The translations under genes were made by a program, and so were the position numbers. The notes beneath the pieces were generated by a model that worked only from the letters and a program-made list of their open reading frames with translations, ran no database searches and was not told the origin of the DNA. Of a DNA stretch of 64,000 nt, positions 21,201-33,200 are shown in pieces (the stretch's first letter is position 1; each line of letters opens with the position of its first letter). The stretch comes from Antedon bifida (Eukaryota > Echinodermata > Crinoidea > Comatulida > Antedonidae), in assembly GCA_963402885.1 (NCBI GenBank), contig OY727093.1, positions 27,217,409 to 27,281,408 of the forward strand, in the 5' to 3' direction.

Positions 21201-24200
21201 TTTGAGTCTTTCAAATGTCATAATTGAAAAAATAAATGAATCATTATTTTAACAAAAGATATTTAAAAAAATGATACTACAACTTTTTCTCTGTTAATTT
21301 ATGTATTTGAAATAATTGTATAAATTACAAATTGAGTTAAAGAATAGATTTTGTCCAAACAAACACAATATTTTGTTTAATATTGTTACTATAAAACTTG
21401 TTAAATACCCCTTTTTCAGCTTATGATGACACACTATTGCCAAAATAATAAAAAGATTGAACTTATTATGATACGTTGTGGTTAAAGATATGGTATCTGT
21501 AGAGTTCGTAATTTCTAAAAACTATAGAGCGCCACCAACGGAATCAATCGCAAATATGATACAAACAAACAGGACAAACTTGGTTGAGAAAAACAAAATA
21601 TAACTTTAATCCTAATAGTGCTCACTGTAAAATGAATGTTTGAAAAAACATGCAGTCACAAAAAAACAGAATCTCGTTAATATTAATGTTTAATATACAT
21701 CTGTATCTTTGTTGTTGTTTTGTTTGTGTAAATATATTAAAATAATAGACGTTTAATAATTAATATTATTATGTCAGTTATTATTATTATAAGTTTAATA
21801 AGTTACATAATACTGCATTTCATAGTCGTCTGGTAAATTGTCATGTTTTGTAAAAGCTTCCAAAGTATGTTTTGCCATTTCCGACTTGCGAAATATATGT
21901 ACTGCGTTAATTTAGATTGTGTTATTTATATACCATAATATACTATAAAATAATAATGAAACTTATATATTTTTTACAGTGCCTCCTCAGACAATTTAAG
22001 GTAAGTATAAAACTTAAATCAGTAAAATTAATAATCAAATCATAATGTGTCAGTAGCATGTACTAAATAGTAAATGTGCTACTGTAAATTAGTATACAGT
22101 GTATGTTATGACCAAGGCAAAGCATCCAAAATCAAAATGCATTTAAACATTAATCCCTCACTATTATTTTGTTTAACTCATCCCTTGTATATAATATTTC
22201 TTTTAAACGAATTAAATTTTATTTAAATTAAAATTACTTTACACACATTTTGTAGACACACTGTTTATAAGGTCAGGAAATGTCTATTGAATTATATGTA
22301 CTGCGTTAATCTAGATTGTGATATGTGATGTGATAAACCAAATAGGAAAAAAAGATCCTCATATATTTGAGGAACTAAATCAAAAGGGTTTTATATTTGC
22401 ACATTTAAATATACGTAGCCTAGACTTACATTTTGATGAATTGCAACGTATTCTAAATAACAACAATTTCAATGTTTTTGGCTTAAGCGAAACATTTCTA
22501 GATAATACATTTATTGATGAAGATTTTCATGTTGACAATTATATATTACACAGACTAGATAGACGTAAAACTAAAAAAGGTGGAGGTGTAGCACTCTATT
22601 CTATTTGACTACATCAATCACCGTGTTTGTATTTACCCGTTCCGTGTGGTTCATATATCCTTTAAAAATTGTGAAATTTATCATTTAACAATTGAAAGTA
22701 AATACAAGTAGTAGACCTGTAATGAAATATAAATTCATGAATGGATTTGTATTATTATTATAGTCAACAAGAAGAAAAACAAAATTCCATGTACTTTCAA
22801 ATAATTGTAATTGTGAAATAAGTTCTTCATGCATTATTATTTTAACAAACAAAACATACTATTAAATGTTACTGTCTGTACTATTTTAGAAAATTCTCCA
22901 AATTGTGAATTAATTTAATATAAAAAGGCTAAATAGAACGAACGATGGGCATCAGCCATATTCTGCAAATTTTGCTTATAAATCGATCGTTAATCCATTT
23001 CTTAGGATATAGCATCTGCCTAATTTAATGATAACTGTGTGCATAGCATTATTGTTAAACATTCGTAGCAGCTTCCATAATTCCGAATCAACTTGAATTA
23101 TTTTGTTCATGCCATTATTCAACATGTAAATTTACTAATGAATCTTAATATTTTTTTTACAGCAAATGGGTTAAGTAAGTATAAACTTTAATTGTCTAAT
23201 TATAATAATAAATGATAAATGAAGACTTATATAGCGCCGGTATCCTCCACCCATGTGGCGCTCATGGCGCTTTGTGCATTAACAACGTGCGAGAACATCA
23301 GCGAATAGCGACGTCTTTAGGTTGGTCTTGAAACTGTTTAGACTAGTTGAGCATTTAACTGTTGCTGGTAAGCTGTTCCATACACTTGCGGCCGCGACGT
23401 AAAAAGATCTCTGACCCCACTGATTTTTCGCTCTACGCTCTTGAAGAAGGTTTTGTGACAATGATCGTAGGCCTATGCGGGATGATTCGTAACGATCCAC
23501 AAGGTCGGATAAATAAGCAGGAGCACTGTCATTTAGGATCTTGAATACAAACAACGCAAATTTGTACTTAATACGTTGTTGAACAGGCAACCAATGCAAA
23601 TCCATCAGGACAGGAGTTATGTGAGCGTTTGATTTTGTATAAGTTACAATTCTAGCTGCCATATTTTGCAAGCGCTGCAAACGTTGTATTTGAGATTTTG
23701 GTATGCCAAACAACAAGGCATTACCAATGTCAATTTTAGAAGTGACAAATGAGTGTACAATCAATTCAGCTGTTTTCTTGTTAAGATTACCGCGAATACG
23801 ACCAAGGTTCCTAATCGATATGCATGCTGCTTTGGATACAGTTGTTATTTGTGCTTCCATAGTGAGATTACTATCCAGCATGATTCCCAGATTCCGGACC
23901 ACCGATGAGGGAGCGATGTTAGAGTTTCCGATTCTGATATGTGTGATGTTGATTTTGGAGATGTTACATTTAGACCCGACGATAATAAACTCTGTCTTTC
24001 CATCATTCAACTTTAGGTAATTTGTTGTCATCCAATTGCGAACATCTTCTATACAGGCTTCCATCTTACTGATTGCTGCAGCAACATCCCTTTGCACTGG
24101 ATTTACTGACACATAAATCTGTGTATCATCTGCATAGAAATGGAAATGTAGACTGTGTTTGCGAATAATGTCACCAAGGGGAAGCGTATAAATGGAAAAC

Positions 24201-27200
24201 TGGCCAGGCCCAATTACTGACCCCTGTGGTACACCATATTCCAGGCAAGCTTCATCTGAGAATGCATCATTGATACAGACTAGCTGACGTCTTCCTGTAA
24301 GATATGACTGGAACCAGTTAAGAGCAACACCATTTATGCCAATGCGATTTCTCAGACGGGTTATCAGTCTTTGGTGATCAACTGTATCAAACGCTGCTGA
24401 CAAATCCAACAACACCAATAGCGTTATTTTCCCATCATTCATTCCTTGTAACAAATCATTCTGTACCTTTAAAAGGGAACTCTCCGTGCTATGACATGCA
24501 CGATATGCCGACTGGTAATTCTCATTTAAATTATGCTTTTGAAGATATGGAGTAATGCGTGATGTCACTACACGCTCCAGAGTCTTTCCAAGAAAAGAAA
24601 GATTCGACACCGGGCGGTAATTTTTCAGCGTGTTATGATCCAAGTTTTGCTTTTTTTATTAAAGGACGAACGTGAGCAATTTTCAGTTCATCTGGCACTA
24701 TGCCGGTATTAAGAGAATGGTTAATGATTTCCGTTATTATTGGAACGACTGCATCTATACACTTCTTCAGTATAGAAGTAGGAACTGGATCTAACCTGCA
24801 TGATTTTGTTGGTGATTTCATCAGAATGTTGCGGATCTCATCTTGAGATGCTGGTGTAAATGTTGTGAGATGCTGATGAACAGCTGTCACAGGCTCATTA
24901 AATGACATGTCATCAATCTTGAAGTCGTCTCTGATGATCTTGATCTTGTCTGTGAAAAACTGACAGAACCTGTTCGCAAGATCTAAGTCAGAATGACTAT
25001 CTGGGAGAGGTGATACCTGGCGATGATGAAGGAGTTGGTTAACAACTTTAAAAAGTCCTTTCTGATCTGCTGCATGTTCTTCACACAAGCCAATGTAGTA
25101 GTTGGCCTTTGCCTTTCTTACCATGGAATTTACATTCCTCTTCTGTGCAATGTAAGCTTGACGATCTATTTCCAGATGAGAGATTCTCCATTTCTTTTCA
25201 AGCTTACGCTTTGTTCTTTTCTCAGCATAGATGTCACTGTTATAGCGCATGGGCGCTGCAACATTCATTATACTAATTATTTACTAAATTAAAAATGCAA
25301 AATGCATTACAAGCAATTGAAAGTAAAAGTAGTATAATGAAATAAATGAATGAATCGACTTGCAAATTATAGTTAAAACAAAGCATTTAATAAAAATAAA
25401 ATTTCATTTAGACACTTTCTATAACTCAGGAAGTGTGTATTGAATTGCATGTACTGTATTAATCTTTCAAATAATTATAATTGTAAAAATAAATTCATAA
25501 TTCATAATTTAAAAAAAAAATATACAAAAACAAAAGTTATACTACAACTTTTTACTGTTTTATTTTGGGTATTTGGAATAATTGACTGTATACATTACAA
25601 AGTGAATTAATATATAGATTTTTGTCTCAATAAAAAAATTTTTTTTTTTAAATTGCTATTATACATTTTTAAATTATAAGAGAATCAAATGATTTTAGCA
25701 TAGTGAAAGAAAAAAAGACAATAAATAGCAGTCTAGTTGTCAATAAATAATAGAGCAGGTAATTAAACAATGCAAAGCTATTCATACATTATTTATGTAA
25801 ACAACCTAATGAGTATTATTACTTCTAACAGAGAATACAGCTACAGTAAGTATTACCTTAATATTTAATTGTTAGTTAGATAAAGTGTTAAAAGTGACAA
25901 AGCATTTACAAATCAAAATTCTTGAAAATTATTGTTAACAGAGTGAAATTAAATTGTATTTTCACTGTTCCCTTTGGTTAAATTAAAACAAAGCATACCA
26001 AAATCAAAATTGCATTTAGACATTTCCTACACCTCAGGAATTGTGTATTGAATTTCATCATTCAAATAATTTTAATAATTGTAACACTAAATTCATAATT
26101 ATTATTTCAACAAAAAAATGTTTACAAATTATAGTACAACTTTTTGACTGTGTTATTTTGGGTATTTAAATTACTGTAGTTGTGTAAATTACAAAATGAG
26201 GTTAGACAAAGCATAACAAAACGAACAATTTAATTTAGACACTTCCTACCTACACATCGGTAAAAAAAATATTGTACATCATTTTACTGTATTAATTACG
26301 ATATTTTAAACAATTGTCTAGATTACAAAAATAGTTAATATAGGCCTATTGTAAAATCACAATTAAACTTGCTTGGTTAAAATAAATGAGTAAAATTTAA
26401 ATTATAGATTGTTATAAAACTAACTCCAAATAACGAGAGGCAAGCCATGATTCAACATTTCAATCTTTATTTGATAATCATCAGATATCATCGTGATGAT
26501 GATCAAATAAATATAGAAACATTGAATCATGATGATTATTATTATTTAAACAACAAATATGTACAAGGAAATGATTTTACAAAATTTTACTGTGTTAACA
26601 TATTTTAAACAATTTTCTAGATTATAAAAAAGTTAAAATAGACCTAATATTTTCAAGAACAAACAAAATAGTTTATAGATTTATTGCTAAAACTTTTTTA
26701 AATTGTAAGAGAATATCAAATGTTAAACCTATATTATGACTCACTATTGAAAAAATAAGAAATCAAGATTAAACTTGCTATTACAAAAATTTAGTAAAAT
26801 AAAACAAATGCAATACATAGCAGTCTGATTGTCAATGGATAATAGAGCAGGTAATGAAAACAATGCAAAACTATTCATACATTATTTATGTAAACATACT
26901 AATGAATATTAATACTTCAGGAAAAGGAAAGACTGGCAGAGTAAGTATCAGCTTAATATCTAATTGTTAGATAAAGCATGGAGTAATTATTACTCCATGA
27001 TAAAGTGTGAAATGTATTACATAACACTTAGCACAATGAATGGCCAATTATGATTAGCACAAAGCATGAACAAAATTTCATTTATACAGTTTTAATAATT
27101 TAAATCTATCAAATAACTATAATTGTAAAATACCTTCATAGATTGTTATTATTTAAGCGAAATATATTTACAAAGAAATGATTTTACAGCATTTTACTGT

Positions 27201-30200
27201 GTTATGATATTTTAGGCCTAATATTTGTCTAAACAAACGAAATATTTGTAAAGATTTATACTAAAACTCTTTTAACTTTTTTTTATTCTCTTTATTAAAC
27301 TTGCTATTACAAAAATTTAGTAAAATAAAACAAATGCAATACACAGCAGTCTGATTCTGTCAATAGATAATAAGAGCAGGTAATGAAAACAATGCAAAAC
27401 TATTCATACATTATTTATGTAAGCATACTAATGAATATAAATACTACTTTACAGACAGAGAGAGTATAACCTTAATATAATTATGATTAGATAAAGTGTG
27501 AAATTTATTATGTGTAACACTAACACTTAAAATTGCAAGTAATAATTAAAGGCCTTATGGTTACCACAAAGCATAACAAAATCAAAATTGCATTTACACA
27601 TACTTTATGCACCCCAGGAATTGTGGGTGAAATTTCATGTTCTGTATTATATTAAATCTTTCAAACAATTATACTAATTGTAAAATAAGTTCATAGATTA
27701 ATAATTAAACAATAACAAAATTATTTAAAATATTTATTTACAAAAAAAATAAATCTTACAACTTTTGACTGTATTTTTGGATCTTTTAGCTAATTGTCCA
27801 AATTGTAAAATAAGTTTACTATATTATATGTATTATTTAAAAGTTCAATGTAAAGCAGTATGATGAAATATAAATTGAATGATGAATAACTTCAATATTA
27901 TTACTATTACTGTTTCCTTTAGACACTTCCTACACCTGTGAAATTTATTACAACAAGATTGAAATCTATTATAATTAAAGTAAACTGAATGGACTTTATC
28001 CACTTATTAAAGCAAAACAGAATCAAAATTGCATTTAGACACATTCTACACCCCAGAAGGTGTGTATTGAATGTCATGTACTGTATTAATTTGAATCTTT
28101 CAAATAGTTATAAAAAAAATTCATAAGTTATTATTTAAACAAAAATATTTATTTACCCCAAAAAAGGATACAACTTTTTACTCTATTTATTTGGTTATTT
28201 TAAATTATTGTCTAAATTACAAAATAAGTTAATATAATAGATCTTTGTTTATATATATATTGTTATTATATTCAGAATCAAAATAAATATTATTACTGTT
28301 AATTATAACTTTTTAAATGATAAGAATATCAAGATATTTTAGACTAAATGACCTGCTATTGCAAAATAGTAACAAAAATAAAGATTAAACTTACTATAAT
28401 TAGCAGTATGGTTGTTAATTATATAGAGCAAGTAATTGAAACAATGCATAACTATTCAATCAGACATTATTCATGTAAACATACTAAAGAATTAATACTT
28501 TTTGTAAAGAAAAAACATAAACTTTATCTAATTATTTACTAAAATGTGAAATATATTCCAAAATACAATTGAGAGTACAAGTAACATTATGAAATATAAA
28601 CTCATGAGTGTACTAGCATATTACTGTATGGTCAAAGTGGCAAATACTTCCTACTTTCATAGGCAATTTTTTTTAAAATTTGGATATTTTATTAGATATT
28701 TCTTCAAAATATAAAATAATTTGTATTGTATATTTTAAATTTCTTTAAATTTAAATAAGTTTATACATTATCATTTAAGCCACAAATAATATGTATACTA
28801 CAAAAATGGTAGTCCTAGTCTACTACAACTTTTCTTATATTTCAAATACAGTAATTGTCCAAATTGTAAAATCAATTAATATTATAGATTTGTCTTTAAA
28901 CACATTTTCCTAAAACTTGTTTTAAATACAATTTTCAGCCTTAATATTTTAGTTTTTGGAAATAATTACAAAATGTATATTGTATGCAGTGTCAGAAAAT
29001 ATTTTATTATATATCACTTCAAAGTACAGTAGTGTAATGTAATGTGCATAATGAATGAACTAATACAAACCAAAGCATACATAAAGTAAACAATTATTAA
29101 AAATAACCAAGAACAATATTTATATTTTAAATATAATATAAAATAATTAACTGACGGTGGCCATCATAGATTTGTTTGAAATCAGGTGAACACCGACAGC
29201 CGAATGGAGTTGTTGAGTTGCTGGCAGGTTTGAACATGTTGCACGGTATCCTCAGATGTACCACTGGGACCCGAGATGCATTTATCACAAATATCGTTGT
29301 GAGAACGTTTGCTTCAAAATCCTTCCCACCATGCTTTGCGCACACTATTTGAGATAAATCTTATTGGCCCATGTTGCAAGACGTTAAAATGCCTTGCTGA
29401 ATGTCATTGTGTGGTGTTTGTTGATGTTTTAAACTAAATACTGTATTTATTATACCAAGCCTACCACATTTATTTGAATAAACATTTTAAATCTGCACCT
29501 TCTAATATACACCCCACCACATATATTTATACACACAATATTGTATAATAACACAAACACAATTCTATTTGTATAAGAATTCAGTGACTGCTATATCTTC
29601 AATTTACCAAGCATTTTGATAAAATTGTTTACAGAATTTATCACTTTTTGATTAATTATAGTCTTGTATTTCTTCATATCTAGGGGAATTTATTTTACTA
29701 TGAAATTTTACCATATTACAAACAAACGCCTCCCTCAAACTCCCCACCCCCGAACAATAAACATGGTACTTTAAAATGATGTATTCTTCATCTTATTTAG
29801 TCTAGAAAAGACACTGACAAACAGATTATGTTTATTTTTACGAATAGCAATTAGCATTTCAATAATTATATGGTATAACCAGGGTTTTTAACCGAGTCAT
29901 TATTTAACATACCGAGATCCATCGTCTACACACTTACTAGAGAGTGAGTGAGCAAAGGGAGCTCACCCTCTAGTCTTTCAAATAATTTTAATAATAAATT
30001 CATAATTATTATTTCAACAAACATAAAAATGTTGAAAAAATATTATACTATACTACATTTTACTGTGCTATTTTGGGTATTTGAAATAATTTTATGAACT
30101 ACAAAATGAATTAATATAATAGATTTTTGTCAGACAAACAAAATATTTATTTTAAAATAAAATGACAATACATAGCAATCTGGTTGTCATTAAATAATAG

Positions 30201-33200
30201 GGCAGGTCATGTAAACAATGCAGGCATTCTTTATGTAAACATACTAATGAATCTTAATACTTTTTTACAGAGAAAGGAGAAGAGAAAGAGAGTAAGTATA
30301 AACTTGAACTATCTATTGTTAACTAAAGTGTGACATTTATTACAAAACAATTGATTTCGCGAGAAAATTTGCTTCCAAATACTTCCCACAATGCTTCGCG
30401 CACACTATTTGCGATAAACCTTACAAGATTTAAACTAAAACTTTATTTATTATACCAATTAAGCCTACCGCATTTATTTGAATAAACATTATTTTAAATC
30501 TGCACTTTCTAATACATACATACTAATGAAGCTTATATCTTGTTTACAGAGACACCTCAGACAAGTAAATATAAACAATTAAAAGGTTAATAATTAAAAT
30601 AAGATGATGAATAAACTTGCATGTTATGACCAAGACAAATCATTAACAAAATGCATTTAGACCTTAGTGCCTCACTATTACGTCTCTGTCACCGTTTGTC
30701 ACAACTCATCCCTTGCATATGTAGAATTTTTGTAATACGAATTTGCTTAAATGAAAATTACTTTAAAGATGCAACACATAACTTTTGTATACAGTAATAA
30801 TAATTATATAATGAGTAAGAGAAGAAAATAACAATACACAAACCATCTGGTTATCAATAAATAATAGAGCAGATAATTTAAACAATGCAGAATTATTAAT
30901 TACGTACTAATGAATCTATAATACTTTTTATTTTACAGAAAACGGCTAAAAATGTAATATATTTCAAAGCAATTAAAAGAACAAGTAGTATAATGAAATA
31001 TAAATTCATGAGTAGACTTATATATTATTATTGTGAAGACAAAACAAAACCAAATAAAAATTGCATTTAGACACTGTCTTACACCTCAAGAATGTATGTA
31101 TTAAAATTCATTGATATTGGTATTCCCCGCCATATCGTTAAGAAGAACTAATAATTAAAAACTGCGTGTACTGTATTAATTTGAATCATTGTATAATATT
31201 AATAATAAATACATAAATTATCATTTATACAAAAAATATTTGCAAAAAAAATTATACTATAACTGTGTTAATTTGGTTAAAATTGTAGGCCTATAAATTA
31301 AAACAATAAGTTAATATAATAGATTTTTGTCACATTTTTTTAAAGATTCATACTATACGTTTTTAAATCATAATAAAATCAAGAGCGTTCAGCATAAATA
31401 ACTCACTATTGCCAACATAACAAGAACAAATATTAAACGTTAATAATATAATATAATAATGTTTCCTTTAGACACTTTCTACATCTGTGAATTTTATTAC
31501 AACAAACTATTATATAACAGAATCAAAATTGCATTTCCTACTCCTCAGGAATTATGTATTGAATCTTTCAAATACTTATGAAATATATTCATAAGCTATT
31601 ATTTAAACAAAAATATTCATTTACCCCAAAAAGTGATAAAACTTTTTACTCTATTTACTTATTTTAAATTACAAAATAGAGTTAATATAATAGATCTTTT
31701 TTTATATATTTTGTTATAATTATTACTATAACTGTTTAAATCGAGAGATTTTAGCCTGAATGACTCACTATTGCAAAAATATTAACAAAATAAAAGATTA
31801 AACTTACTATAATGCGAGTGAAAAAAGTAACAATAAATAACATTCTGGTCGTCAATAAATAGAGAAGATAGTTTAACAATGCAGAACTATTCAGACATCA
31901 TTTATGTAAATATACTATTTTTAACAATATTTGAAAAATGATACTATAACTGTGTGCTGATTTGGTTATTTGAAATAATTGTATAAATTTCAAAAATATA
32001 ATAGATTATTGTCCAAACATATTTTTTTTAGATTGTTGCTATAGTGCTTAAATCATATCATATAATGTAATGTGCATAATGAATGTGCAAATTAATACAT
32101 TTAAGACCAAACCATAACATAAAGTAAACAATTTTGTTAAAAATACGCATTAAGAACAATATTTATATTTCAAATATATAAAATAATTTAAAACTGAAAG
32201 CAATAGTATTTTTAATATTGTTTTTAGTTGAAAATAAAATTGAATATTTACACATTACCTTATCTCTTTTATGAGCAGGGATGAGTTTTTGCAAGTGATA
32301 GATGAACTTTCAAGTGGAATTGAAGTGAATGATCTGCAGATGCTGAAGGTCGCCCTCTATGACATAATCAGCAATAAACAGGCATTAGAAGCAGCATCAG
32401 CTAATAGTTTGTTTAGACTATTACATTCAGAAGGTCACATTGAAATTAGTTGGCTGTTGGTTAATTGTGATCTGTTATTTGAATTATTTGAAATAACAGG
32501 ACTTCAAAGACTACCTCAAATATTATCCAAGAACTATCGTAGATGGAATCAGCTAAACAAAATCACAGGTTACAGACGAATGCTAGTTAAACTTGGCAAA
32601 TCATTAAATACTCAACAAGTTGAAATCCTTGCGAAGCTTTGTAATATTGAAAAGAGTGATTCTGAAAATGTGTGGAATTTTATTAGCAGATTGACTCAAG
32701 GCAACATTGAAGACACTATAGAATCTTTGACGACATTTGAAGCGCTTCTGAAGGACCAACAAGATTTGAATCATGTACTTACTATTGTGAGATCATTTGG
32801 TAAGTACGGGTAGTACAGTATGTCATTTGTACCATCATTGTTTGTTTTGAGCAGAATCACATGTCTTATTGTGTGACCGGTTTCAGTCAAAATATTATCT
32901 TTATTTTGTTTATTGAATATTTAAAAAATATAAAGTAATTACCATGAGCCATAAGAGTATACAATGTATACAATTGCATATAGCTAATTGGCTCTACACT
33001 ACAAGTTCAATGCTGGTGATATTTAATTGTTATAGTAGACCATCAAATATAATATTTTTTATTTTTTTTATTTTTCAGTGCAACAGAAGAAACTGAATGA
33101 TGGTGAGTGAACAATTGGTTATGAAATAGTAGTAAATGTTTATATTGAATAAGAAATGGAAAGAAATAGGTCCTAAGTGGGGTTTAATGTTTATAATTGT

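Larger units (their letters stand above)
23212..25275 (-). mobile_element. 5'-truncated CR1/L2-like LINE
   Basis: The insertion interrupts the intron just after the 23163 microexon; the uninterrupted sequence is seen in copy C near 57900. On the minus strand it carries reverse-transcriptase coding sequence and ends in a short 3' tail (gcgctatataagtcttcatt followed by att-type repeats). The 5' part (endonuclease) is missing. Exact ends are uncertain by some bases. Confidence 0.8.
8690..31950 (+). repeat. Segmental duplicon 1 (upstream region and microexon array of copy B)
   Basis: Most of this interval has a counterpart at 48010-64000. The offset falls from about 39.5 kb at 8983/48487 to 36.4 kb at 15217/51596, because insertions at 10569 and 12950 exist only here. 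Non-coding sequence is very similar over long stretches. Confidence 0.85.
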
